The notes beneath the pieces are model-generated. The model was not told the DNA's origin. It ran no database searches and was given only the letters and a program-made list of their open reading frames with translations. A stretch of 64,000 nucleotides of DNA from Dasyornis broadbenti. Its lineage: Eukaryota; Chordata; Aves; Passeriformes; Dasyornithidae. Below are positions 1 to 10,522 of this stretch, piece after piece. The stretch is taken from positions 1 to 64,000 of the forward strand of contig VZRN01003162.1 in assembly GCA_013397935.1 (NCBI GenBank), read 5' to 3'. A program made the translations under genes and the position numbers. Position 1 is the first letter of the stretch, and each line of letters starts with the position of its first letter.

Positions 1-121
1 CACCGGGCACCCCAGGGCTCTGTCCCCCTTATATGGCCTTTGATCTGGGTGGGTTTCTGCCATGTCACAAAGACCTCGGGACATCACAATGTCCCACATC
101 ACAAAGCATGCCCTTTTAAAG
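1..121. repeat. GC-rich edge segment, possibly the end of an interspersed repeat
   Basis: This stretch is clearly richer in G and C than the A/T-rich DNA after it, and the change is abrupt near base 115. It holds three near-copies of an 11-base word (ATGTCACAAAG at 62-72, ACATCACAATG at 81-91, ACATCACAAAG at 96-106). It also holds a 7-bp inverted repeat, GGGACAT at 78-84 and ATGTCCC at 89-95, with a 4-base loop. The look is that of a truncated LTR or other repeat running in from outside the window, but I cannot name a family. Confidence 0.3.
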
Positions 122-2003
122 TTTGTGTTTGTTTCGGCTAAGACAATCAGTGATCATTGTATCTGTTTTTAAGGACATGCAGACTAAAAGACTTAAATAA
201 TTTCCATGAGAGGACATATGTTGCGGCTAGGAGCATGTTGACCCAATTTCTTCTGAGATGCATGAAGGCTGGATGATGATTTGGTGCATGGAGGTGAGAT
301 TTTGTTCCCTTCTGAGCCTGTGACATTTGTAAACACAGAATTGTCATGGAAGTATTCACACTGGGTTCCAGCAAACCATGAAGTATTTATCCCATGAAAG
401 CTGATATGTGTCTCTCTTAAGGCAACTAAGTGAGCAAACAGAGCAATAAAACGAAAAGGTAAATATCCTTCTTGATGCTTTTGCTCTTCAAATGCTGCCA
501 GTGACACACAGACTTTTTAAAGCAAAGTATTGCTTGGTTAGAACCAAAGACTGACTGAGAAATCATATGATAAGGTACTAATCTATCACTATGACTTCTG
601 CCTCCTTCCAAGTTGCACTTTTTTTTATTTCAGAGAAAGGTTCTGTTTCTTCCCATTTTTCACTCTTGGCAGCCCTCGGTCTATTTTATTTCACCATCCT
701 TCTCTTTTGAACACTATTTTGCGAATTTTTAATGTCTCTCTCTTTGTAAGATTGTCTCTAGATATTTGGAATGGGATAGGATGCTTATAGACAAGAGTTT
801 TAGTGATCATCATTCAGGTTGTATGCTGATTATTTATATATGAGGTGTTGCATTATCTTCTTTTTTTGCACTTCCCAGAGCTGTCCCAAATAAACAATAT
901 TAAGGCGTATAGGAAATATTGCAGTGTAAATAATAGCTAAACAGAATTCTTAATTTATTGAATGGGAAGTAGTCTTATCTGCTACAGCATTATCCTATGA
1001 AAAATGAATTAAACAATTGAAAAAGGAAAAAGAACAGATGTATAATGTTTATCTATGATATTCCACTTTAGTTGCTTTATTTAAGATGTTGGATTCTTGT
1101 TCCGCAGACAATTTGAAATGTGAATTTAATTAGTTTGTTTATAGTAATTGTAGCCTGGTACTAACAGAATTTTTGTTGCATATGGTATAGCATCAAGCAA
1201 TGACAGCTGGCCACTGTATAGAAAACAGGATGTGCAGTATTCTGTTGTAAGGATCTGTTGTTCATTGTTTCCAGCAGTATGTCCTGATTTGATTGTACAT
1301 AGTCTCTGTAGCATAAACCATTCTTTGACCTGGTCTTCCTTAGATTTTTTTCTTTTTTTCTTTTTTTTTTGTTCTTATTTTTAAAATTGTTTAACTTTTT
1401 TTTTTTTTTTTAAGATTTTAAAAATTTTAATTGAAAACTTTTGTATTTAGACATACTTTGAGGCCAGGACTCTGTGACATAATGCTGGAGGTGAAACACC
1501 TGTTTCCTCATATTTCGTTCCCAGAATGGGTGCATTTCCCTCAGGTGTCACATGGTGAATATACAGACTTGAGTCATTCCTGGGACCATGAAGCAGGCAT
1601 GTAGCAGGTATGAGCCAGGATGACACTTCCTTTTATGTAAGATTTTATTAAAACCACGGTTAGGAAAATGAAGGCAATGCAATAAGGAGCCATCCCTGTG
1701 AAATGACATTCTATAGCTGAAATAACTGAGAAAAAATTGGACTCCCAGACTATCCAGAACATATTGACCCAAATCTGCTTTCTGGAACCTAAACCTATTG
1801 AGCTGTGTTTAACGAGTCAGTGAAAAGCTTGACATCTTTGCTGTGTCACATGTTTTAACACTTCAGCCTGTATGCAAAGCCCCGATGTTTTGTTGTTAGC
1901 TCGAAATCTGAAGGTCTGAGTTTTATTCCTTAAACATAGGAGTCTCTAGTGTGTCCTTGAGATGTCCCAAAGATCTGAAATCTGTTTGTGATGAGGAGGT
2001 ATC
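122..2003. other. A/T-rich non-coding DNA, no gene recognised
   Basis: Only short unrelated open frames occur here, and none shows a recognisable domain, codon bias or start context. The one obvious low-complexity feature is the T-rich tract at 1344-1411. No transposon end is recognised. Confidence 0.7.
1344..1411. repeat. T-rich low-complexity tract
   Basis: Runs of T are broken by single C, G and A residues, ending in an uninterrupted T16 run at 1396-1411. Read on the minus strand it could be an A-rich tail, but no retroposed gene body is recognisable next to it. Confidence 0.85.
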
Positions 2004-2008
2004 ACACC
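2004..2008. repeat. Left target-site duplication of the solo LTR (ACACC)
   Basis: The five bases ACACC lie directly before the TG that opens the LTR and are repeated exactly directly after the closing CA. A 5-bp duplication fits the integrases of ERVL-like (class III) elements. Confidence 0.75.
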
Positions 2009-2423
2009 TGTTGGAGGTTGGGAATTTTTCCATCCTGTGGCTAGAGACACCTTACCTTAACGAGCCTTAACGACTGGGTACTTAAGGGACAAAGACGCAC
2101 TTAAGAGACTAAAAACATAGCCAGGTGTGGCAAGAGAAGAAAAAGGTGGCTGGCCGTGGGCAGATACACACTTGTTCCCGGGACTTGTTGGAGGAGACAG
2201 CTGCTGTTTCTTCTTTCCCTTCACTGCTGCCGCGGGAGCTCAGCACTGCGTGGTTTCTCTTCCTTGCTGGAGTCTCTGCTACCCTTTTGTTCGCCCGCCC
2301 GAGCGGACAAGCTCTGCCGCCCAGTTTGCTGCCCTGAGATTCCCTGCTGCAGCTCCGGTCCCCGTGCAGCCGCCTCGCCCTCAGCTCCGTCCGCCATCAC
2401 TGAGGAGCTGAGCTCGCGCCACA

Positions 2424-2437
2424 GCGCCCCCTGCCGG
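2424..2437 (-). promoter_or_regulatory. CTCF-like binding motif inside the LTR
   Basis: On the minus strand these 14 bases read CCGGCAGGGGGCGC. This matches the core CTCF consensus CCASYAGRKGGCRS at 13 of 14 positions, the exception being G for A at position 3. The site sits in the CpG-dense centre of the LTR. It is a sequence match only; occupancy is unknown. Confidence 0.45.
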
Positions 2438-2567
2438 CCGTGACCGTAACTGCACCAAAGGGGAGGGGCGGTGTCTGGCAGCTCAGAGAAAGCTGCCACC
2501 GGGTTTCTGGTTTGTTTATTTGTTATTGCTACTGTTATTGGTGCTTGTTTTCCTCCTTATAGATACG

Positions 2568-2573
2568 AGTAAA
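2568..2573 (+). terminator. Variant polyadenylation hexamer (AGTAAA) of the LTR
   Basis: AGTAAA occurs about 140 bp before the LTR end, just before GAACTGTTATTCC, where an LTR's poly(A) signal is expected. AGTAAA is a known weaker variant of AATAAA, so the signal may have decayed by one base. It also supports a plus-strand sense for the LTR. Confidence 0.45.
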
Positions 2574-2713
2574 GAACTGTTATTCCTTTTCCCATATCTC
2601 TGCCTGAGAGCCTTTGATTTCGACCTTATAACAATTTGGAGGGGAGGGGGGTCATATCCTCTAAGGCAGGTTTCCACCTTCCTTAGCAGATGCCTGTCTT
2701 CCAAAACAAGACA

Positions 2714-2718
2714 ACACC
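2714..2718. repeat. Right target-site duplication of the solo LTR (ACACC)
   Basis: Exact copy of the five bases at 2004-2008, directly after the terminal CA of the LTR. Confidence 0.75.
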
Positions 2719-2874
2719 TTTGGATGACTTTCAGTGCCTATATTTGGGTAACAGGATTGAGTTTGGAGTGACTCTTGCTAAGCTGCTGGTCTCAATGCAT
2801 AGCACTAGCAGAGTCTTCTAAGAACAGCACAAACATGAGTAAGGGGAACTGCATAAGAAATCTGAACTGAACCA

Positions 2875-3502
2875 AATGGAATAGAAGAGACTATTTCAGT
2901 TGGAAGGGACCTACAATAACCATCTAGTCCAACTGCCTGGCCAGTTCAGGACTGATCAAAAGTTAAAGCACATTGCTAAGAGCATTGTCCAAGTTCCTCT
3001 TAAATACTGACAGACTGGGGGCATCAACCAACTCTGTAGGAAACCTTTTCCACCGTTTGACCACTCTCTCAGAAAAGAAATGCTTCCTCGTGTTCAGTAG
3101 AAACTTTCCCTGTTGCAACTTTGAACCGTTCCGATGTGTCCTGTTACTCGATACCAGGGAGAAGAGATCTTCACCTTCCTCTCTGCTTCCCCTCCCTGGG
3201 AAGGTGTAGAGATCAATGAGGTTGCTCCTCATACTCCATTTCTCCAAACTAGACAAGCCCAAAGTCCTTACTGGTCCTCATAAGACATCCCTTGCAGCCC
3301 TTTCATGAGTTTTGTTGCCCTCCTCTGAACATACTGAAGGACTTTCACATCCTTCTTGTACTGTGGGGCTCAGAACTGGAGACAGGGCTCAAGTTGAGGC
3401 CACACCATCACTGAATATAGTGGGATAACCAACTCTTTTGACCAGCTGGTTATCTTTGATGTACTCTGGGATGAAGTTTGCCTTCTGGACTGCCAGGGCA
3501 TG
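2875..3502 (-). mobile_element. CR1 non-LTR retrotransposon, 5'-truncated 3' end
   Basis: Read on the minus strand this is the 3' part of a CR1 element. It begins near 3502 with ORF2 sequence from the reverse-transcriptase C-terminal region (a VQRRATKLMKGLQGMSYE block is visible), passes through the end of ORF2, and finishes with the short CR1 3' tail (AGGTCCCTTCCAAC-like) at about 2880. The terminal ATTCTATG repeat is degraded to ATTCCATTT-like sequence. Several stops and a frame change in the 3263-3502 part mark it as old and inactive. It is truncated at the 5' side, as most CR1 copies are. Confidence 0.93.
2963..3262 (-). pseudogene. CR1 ORF2 C-terminal remnant (still open, 99 codons)
   Basis: This minus-strand frame encodes the extreme C-terminus of the CR1 ORF2 polyprotein, downstream of the reverse-transcriptase palm. 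The diagnostic blocks are GLSSLEKW near residue 2, LFSLVSSNRTHRNG near residue 33, KHFFSERVVKRW near residue 59, and DAPSLSVFKRNLDNALSNVL at the end, directly before the stop. In intact CR1 this region follows the RT domain and closes ORF2. Here it stays open for 99 codons, but the sequence just upstream has stops (one shortly before GLSSLEKW), so the methionine is internal and there is no independent gene. It belongs to the CR1 copy at 2875-3502. Confidence 0.9.
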
Positions 3503-4469
3503 ACAATATAAGCAAGCTAAGAATAAAGGATTAATCAATTACTTTCAAACAATTTCTCTCCTCAAATGCTTATCCTTAGAACAGAAGGTGGCCAGAAGTA
3601 GCATCAATGGCACAAAGATAATGGATGTCTACTGCCAATTTAAACTCTTGCATCAGCATTATGCTTTCTGACTTTTTCTTTCATTTAAGAAGCTATATCT
3701 TAGCAGCTTGTCAGGAATAGTTTTGCTCTATTCATATCACAAGGAACAGGGAATAAACCAGAGAAAAATATGTATAATAAGAAACTTTTCAAATCTGATT
3801 CCAGAATGGAATGCTATGTACTGATAAATTAAACAGCTGCAGGCTATAGTCTGGGGCGCCAGGATTCAGTTGTCTATACTGGTAAGCTGTTAGTGTGGTC
3901 TTTTGTGTGGTTGTGGTGGTTCTGAAAGGTGGTTGATGACGACACTCATCTCTAGGATGAAACTACCCAGGTCTCCAAAGCTATTCTACTTTGGCTGATC
4001 TTGGTGCCAGAGAAAAAATTCTAGCTGTGATTTGCTAACATAGGCATAACCTAAGAGAGGTCAAAACTACAAAGTTCCATCCCATTTGCTTGATATTATC
4101 TATTTGACAAAAAAAGATGATCTCATGCTAAGTGTTAAAATTCTTTACAGAATTTAATAAAGCCTGTAACCTTAAAAGATTCAGCAACTACCTCCCTTAC
4201 CTCCAGGAAGATAATCTAGTAGATTTAACTCTGAGGCTTTGTTAAATCCTCAATTCTTTAACAATGGCTGGTTCTGTAGTTGCATTTTCAATGCGGATGA
4301 AAACAAGAACAGAGATCATGTTTATTTTTAATATAAACCTCAGCTGCAAAAAAAAAAAAAAAAATATCGATTTTTATCAGCACTCGTGGAGTGGAAAATG
4401 AAATGAATGACAGGTCCTGTGTCATCTCACAGAAAAGCTCTAAATGTTGTTTTTAATATAATCTTCATT
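3503..4469. other. A/T-rich non-coding DNA
   Basis: No open frame of note and no recognised repeat, apart from an A17 run at 4348-4364. Confidence 0.65.
4348..4364. repeat. Poly(A) run, 17 bases
   Basis: Uninterrupted A17 following CAGCTGC. No retroposed sequence is recognisable on its 5' side. Confidence 0.9.
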
Positions 4470-5010
4470 TCAAATCAGCTTAATTATAGAGTCATCAATA
4501 TAGTTCATCAAATACCTATAATATTCTTGACCCAGCAATAAATTTGAGATGTAATATTTCATTGGCTTGCCTCCATTTGCAAAATAGTACATTATACATT
4601 AAATTACGGCATCACCTATAGTTAACCTTGTGTACACATGTGCACACACATACACATTTTGCTTAGTTAAAATAGTTTGTCACATGAAATATAATTTATA
4701 ACTATAAAATTGATTTTTCTTTCTAGTTAATGTAAAGATTTTACTAAATTAGGCCTCATATAAATATGAAAACATAATTAATTAAGAGATGCACTTCATA
4801 AGAATGCTAAATTATGTTTCCCTCTATTCATTAACAGCTTATGGTTCATTAGGCCATTACATTTTTTAACTCCACTCCTTCCCTTATCAGTTTCAACAAA
4901 ATAACTGAAATTAATCTTTGTATCAGTGCCACAGCTCTCCCCTTTGAAATCAGTTGTATAATTATGAATAGTCATTACCTGGTTATTTCCATTACCTGGT
5001 TAATTTCTAT
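4470..5010. other. Candidate conserved non-coding element (unproven)
   Basis: Non-repetitive A/T-rich sequence with many homeodomain-type TAATTA/ATTA words (for example around 4780 and 4960), no simple-sequence decay and no open frame. This is the usual look of distal regulatory DNA in vertebrate gene deserts. Conservation cannot be judged from one genome, so this is a suggestion only. Confidence 0.2.
4974..5007. repeat. 17-bp tandem duplication
   Basis: ATTACCTGGTTATTTCC at 4974-4990 is followed directly by ATTACCTGGTTAATTTC at 4991-5007, with differences only in the last few bases. Confidence 0.8.
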
Positions 5011-6220
5011 TACACAAAGTCTTTGCATTTCACTTGTGGTCTAAGGTGGAAATTTAGAAATGGCTGCTTTTAAAATTCAAGGATAATTGCTTCAAGCAAA
5101 ACTTAGTAGTGATATTTAATTTATAAAATCAAAAACAGGGAAATATTTGTTTAAGTAGTTATATTAGATTTAGATAAATAAAAAGTAAAGAGAAAGTGGC
5201 TTATAAAGCAGCCATGGTGAAATGTTACAATACTAGAACCCACATGGTACTAAACATTTCTGTTGGCTGTAGCCCTGCTATCAATCTTTGGAGCCATGTG
5301 GTGACCTTCACTGTATGTGTGACAAATGAAGGTGAGCAAGATTGTTGTTGGTGTCTATAAAAATTTACATATACTTTTGCTGAGCTTGGATGTGTGCATA
5401 TTGTGTTTGGCACCTTTAACTCAAGGGTCTAAACAAGCCCTCTGAAAGCAGGTATTGATGGAAAATCTGCAAAAATGGAAAAGGTAAAAAAAGCAGGTCA
5501 ACATGCAGGCAGGAAAAATCAAGGTAATAATTTTGTACATTCTCACTTCAATATTTTTGTTGGTTGTGTTCTTCAGAAATTAAGTTACTTTATGTCAGGT
5601 AAGAGACTTTCCCAGCTTTTAGCTAAATTATCACCTGAAGAGAAACAGCCTTTTTAGTGGAAGTGCTGACAAAAACTTAACTATGTAATTATCAAGATGA
5701 TGCATACCTGTAGATCGTTATTGAAGCTCTCTGATTCCTTCCAGCAGAAATTCCTAAATTCCTCTGGTGCTGTTTTCTTGTTGTGTCAAAGAACTGAATA
5801 CTTTGCTATGGTCATGACATGTATACTGTGTCCCTGGCTGATGGATTTCTGCCTGAGGTTTGACAAAGCAGCCAGAAATGAAAGTGGTAAGCACCTCCCA
5901 TAAGCACCTCAGAACATGACAGACACTGGGGATTGTCTGCAAGTGTGCTCAGATTAGTGAGAAGACTTCAGTAAAAATTTTGGCATGAGCTCAATTTTGG
6001 CTTAGAGCAGTGGCAAAACCAATGATTAAATGTCTATTATATAAAACACCTGGAACATTTTTGTGAAGAAACAGGAAAGGTATAAGTTTCTGTAAAGTCC
6101 AGACTTTAGGAATATATTTGAGAATTGTGTTTGCTTACAATAATACAGTGTTTTGGCAGCTCTTGTAGCACAGCTTCCAGTACGTGTGGGAATTGTGTGT
6201 GTGGTGCACAGTTAAGGAGC

Positions 6221-6270
6221 CTCAGGCAGTGTATGTGCCCCTCAGCCAGTGTACGTGCCCCTCAGCCAGA
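6221..6270. repeat. 20-bp tandem repeat, 2.5 copies
   Basis: CTCAGGCAGTGTATGTGCCC at 6221-6240 is followed by CTCAGCCAGTGTACGTGCCC at 6241-6260 and a half copy, CTCAGCCAGA, at 6261-6270. The two full copies differ at two positions. Confidence 0.9.
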
Positions 6271-6850
6271 ATCCTGTCTCCACTTCTTGAATAATTTCTC
6301 CCTACATACTACCTAAAACACAGGTCTTTACAATGGTAGGAGAAGGGTGACTACTGAGGAGGAAGGTTATGTGATGTCAAAAAACTGTGGAGGGTATTGT
6401 GGCCTAATGTCCATGACATACCCAGAAATAGAGCACTTTGATGTATTTGGCCTCAGACAGCCAAAAGTTGTACTACCATTGGGCAGAGGTCATTCTTGTA
6501 AATGCTAAATAGTAGGAAATGTATAGGCAGAAGGCACATTATAAACCAACTTTATTACCAACCCATGGTAGTACCAAGCTTGCTGTCATGCTGCAAGTAG
6601 CTTTACTCACTGTATGGATGGGTGAAGGAAAAGTGTGGGTTGGCAGTAACCAGCAACAAGTATTGAGATGTGTATGATAGGCATGGTTGTCCTTAGTCAC
6701 CAAATCCAAGTAACAAGTTTGTCTTTAGCATCACATATATTACAAAATATAGGATGATTCACTTCTTGCTTCATTGTCGATTTGAAGTGATGCACCTGGT
6801 GATAAGATCTTTATTGGTGCATTTACAGACAGATGAGCATATCTGGCTGT

Positions 6851-6871
6851 AAAAATACCGCCGGTATTTTT
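6851..6871. repeat. 21-bp palindrome with two CpGs
   Basis: AAAAATACCG at 6851-6860 and its exact reverse complement CGGTATTTTT at 6862-6871 flank one central C. Both arms carry a CpG in a CpG-poor area. Confidence 0.85.
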
Positions 6872-9803
6872 CTCAGCTTTGTTTCATCTGACCAAGTCAT
6901 GGGTGTGGAGACCTGCTTTCTTTAAAGGCTCAGTCTTCTGTGGAACACCATGTCTGATTTAAAAAAAAAAAACCCTTCAAACAATCAGGAGGGAACTTTA
7001 GTATGAACTTCTTTAACTGGGGAAGGTATTGCACCATCTGCTAAGTGTAAATGGACAAGTAGTAAAAACCTTTGATATGGTAGGACTTGTGGCCAAGGAC
7101 AAGAATGCCAATATGTCACAGTTCAGCCACAACCCATATATTTTATGTACTCCCATGGTATTTCCACTGCTAAGGAGCAGTTACTATACAGGTTTTCTGG
7201 TTCTCCTGCTATAGACTTTTTTTTGTTATCCAAAAGTATCAAGTTCACTATGTTCACAGCTGGAGAAGACAGTATGATGTGAGTGGAAACAGTTTCCCAT
7301 GAGGGCATGAAAAAATAATCCAGAGAAGTGAGATTATTGGCATTGGGGAGAACCAGTGCACTTTTATACCTTGGTCCTTGAGCTCAGATGCTGGTGTTTC
7401 AGGTGGAGCAAGCCTGCTAAATTACAGCATTAGGCTGTGTATGCACAAGGATGCACTGCCAGTTGGTTGGGATTTACCTGTCTATGCAGTTTATGTTACT
7501 TAAAGGAGTACATCTAACATGGTGAATCCAGTTTTATTGATTATACAGTGTAAAATAATTTTGTTTTGGTGAGCAAGTCTAACATATAGGACTGATGTGT
7601 TGACTTAGGCAAAAACTATGTCCTGTGTGCCTAAAACCCTAAAAATGGCTCTAGATGAAATAAATTCCATCTGTTTCACATCAACAGAATACCAAAAGAC
7701 TGAACATTCCACCTCCACCAAGCTCCTGGTACATGTAGGAGTGCAATTTTCCTCTCTCCCTGGGAGTGCTGATTCGTGGATGAAGGTGTAGAGTTCCCAA
7801 GCCTGTGCTGCCCTGGCAGAGGAGAGGTGGGCAGCTTGTTTCCCAGACAAATCAGGAATCAGAGGGCAACCAGGGGAGTGAAAGGGTATCTCTGACGTGT
7901 GCTGTCTTCTTGTACTGTCCTTACCCCTTCCATTACAACAAAATCTGCGAGTGAAGCTAAGCCCAGAGAGTTGTTGGGGGGTTGTAGCAACTAAAGTACT
8001 GGTAACTTGAAAAAGTGTGAGCCTGTTTTTCGTAAGTTAGAAAATGTTCAGACGCTTGGTGACAAGGATATGCAAAAACAAATGGCCTGGGAAAACGAAG
8101 AAGGGGTGAAATATTTCTTCTTATTAAAAAAGAATAAAAATAGCAATAGTGAAAAGGACATATAAAAGCATGGAAGATTTTCAATTTAATGAGAATGGTA
8201 AGACTATGAAACACAAGTTCAAGATATGTGGTAGTAATTTACACATAAGTTTCCAGAGACAGTAGTAAGTGAAAATCTTTCCCTGAATTCCAGTGGAAAA
8301 AGTGACATAAATGTCACGAAAAGATTTCAATTTTCTTCAGACATTGGGTGAATTTCACTATGAAGATTTAGAAAAACCTTATAGGTAAAAGATTAGTTTT
8401 ATTTAATAAGAGAACTGAGAGAAAAGTGAGATACTCTAGCCATTTTTAACAAATCCCAAGGTCTCCTTTCCCTCTTGGGTTGGTTTCTGTGGAAAAAATT
8501 GAGAAAATGTTTTGCTTTATCATACATAAGAGCCTGAGAGCAGACAGCTGGTCAACCAAGGAACAAGCTGCACTATTTGATTTGAAAAAAACCACCCACT
8601 TTTCACATTTTGAAGAAGTTTTCTCTCCCTTTCATTGTATAGGAAGAAAGACTATCTGTCTATATAGAAGAGATAACAATGTATAAATTGTGAAAGTTAA
8701 CTGTTTATTTAGAGATTTGGTGTTTATATGCTCCTTAATAAGTGTCAGTCTGAATATGATAACAAAATTATCTGTTCTATACAGGAATGCTGAGGAAAAA
8801 AAATCTACTTTACACGTGGAGATTAGATTACTTACTGCACTTTAAGGGAGCCTTTCTCCGAGACAGACATGACAGGTGTACAGGTTGTACCTTATATTCA
8901 AAGACTGTCTTAAACCAGCACATTATACTTTGTTCTCATCATCATATTAAGTGGCAAAAGAGATTCTTTACTATGGTTACATGAATTTTAATGTGTTAAG
9001 ATGCTGGTTGAATTAGAGGGAATATTTTGTTCTTTGAAAACAAACAATAATATCCTTTTAATTTTTTTTAACAGTATATTGATCATAGTGAATTACCTGT
9101 ATTTACAGAGATATCGTGACCATACTTGAATATCATACTTGAATTAATTATTTAGGAACCACCAAATAGGTTAGAGCCTGTTTCTTCTCACCTGAGATTG
9201 CCTAATTGAGTTTGGGGAAGCCAAGCACAATCCACAAGTACTTCAACTGCTGAGGTGAGTTGAGACAGCCTTTTGCCGCTTATGACTTACCTGAACAGAT
9301 TACTTCAGATAAAGGTCCTCAGTCTGTTCCTGAACAGTTTCAAATACTCCTAAGGAGAAATTAAGTATAACACACTCTACCTATTGCTTATGAGCTAACA
9401 GTATCAGATAGGTTATCAGAATACTTTTGCAGACTGTTTCAAAGGGCTCTAGGGGAAAAAAAAAAAAAGTCAACAGTCTGCCATCCAGAAAATTTCATCC
9501 AAGTTATTTCTCAGATGTCAGATATGAATTAAGTTTGATATATTGGATTGTGTTTTAGCGAGAGATCTAAGAAAAGAGTAGAGTAGATGTATTTTCAAAG
9601 CCTGAGTACACATGCCTGGACTAAAGGAAGTTCAGGAAAGGATATGTTGTGGGGGGATGTTGCAGTCTGTATTTTCTGTAGCAGGATTACATTGACAGGT
9701 AATGAAGACATGAGAAGACCATGTACTTCAGCGCAGAAACTTCCAGAAAGGGATCAAATTTGTCAGTACTGAGGAAGTTTTTAGAAAGGGAAAAATGAGG
9801 CAC

Positions 9804-9831
9804 ATTTGCCCCATAGAAACATGGGGCAAAT
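9804..9831. repeat. Perfect 11-bp inverted repeat with 6-base loop
   Basis: ATTTGCCCCAT at 9804-9814 and ATGGGGCAAAT at 9821-9831 are exact reverse complements separated by AGAAAC. The transcript of either strand would fold into a compact stem-loop. Confidence 0.85.
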
Positions 9832-10454
9832 ATTCACATTTTGATCTGGAGGACATAAAGACCTGGACCAGGCATCTATGATCATAATGATTTATAATGC
9901 TTTACAAGTCCAGTTTCACAAATACTCAGGTAATTTGACTGTACATTGCTACTTCAGTGCTACTCTAGTGTATTAATACAAATTATATGTAACTCAGATA
10001 TACATAGTAGGTAAATACAGTAGACATGAAACGTACAACCTCAGTAGTTTTAATTTTCATGCATGTTGTCACTGTTGCAGAAGGAGCCACTCTGTGAGGA
10101 AATCCTATTACAATGAACACCAGAGAAGAAACACCCTGCTGCCTCCAAGGGCCTGACAATTTTTCTTTCTTACCTGGTCGCTTCACTTCATCTAGAATGA
10201 ATATTATCATGACTTATGACATATGACATTACCTCTGTATATGAACTGTAGCCAGTCCCACTGGCAATCTTATAAGTGAACCAATCATCACTTTACTCAG
10301 GAGAACTTTCAGAACCTATAAAATGAGTTTGCTTTGGGAAATAGCTGAGTTTTCATTTTTCATAAAGGACCAGTCTCAAAGGAAACCAGAGGCATCAGTA
10401 TGTCATCTCCAATTTTAAAAAGTGCTGAGCAGACAACATCTGACATTTAATATT

Positions 10455-10522
10455 AAAAAAAAAAAAAAAGTCATATCTTAAACTGGAAAACTTAAATGTC
10501 ATCCTTCTTTTTTTTTTTTTTT
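10455..10522. repeat. Opposed A15 and T15 homopolymers
   Basis: An A15 run at 10455-10469 is followed 38 bases later by a T15 run at 10508-10522. They are complementary and could pair as an A/T hairpin. Confidence 0.85.

Larger units (their letters stand above)
2009..2713 (+). mobile_element. Solo LTR of an avian endogenous retrovirus (ERVL-like)
   Basis: The 705-bp block opens with TGTTGGAG and closes with CAAGACA, so it has the canonical TG...CA ends, and is bounded by perfect ACACC duplications. The first part is mixed in composition. The middle (about 2220-2470) is CpG-dense, unlike anything nearby. The last part has the R/U5 look I remember from passerine ERVL LTRs: an AGTAAA hexamer, then GAACTGTTATTCC, a GAGAGCC box and a G-rich stretch. 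No gag, pol or env sequence adjoins it, so it is most simply a solo LTR left by recombination between the two LTRs of a provirus. The open frames of 70-95 codons inside the GC-rich part lie in all frames on both strands and are not genes. The subfamily name is not assigned. TG/CA ends and duplication are seen; the ERVL label is inferred from duplication length and memory of the family. Confidence 0.85.

Noticed and set aside
1396..1411. Homopolymer tracts (also at 4348, 9456, 49757, 54075) as tails of processed pseudogenes
   Set aside because: No adjacent gene-like body or flanking target duplication could be recognised at any of them.
2125..2499. Several overlapping open frames of 70-95 codons on both strands
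   Set aside because: They lie in the GC-rich centre of the solo LTR and are open because of base composition; no domain is visible.
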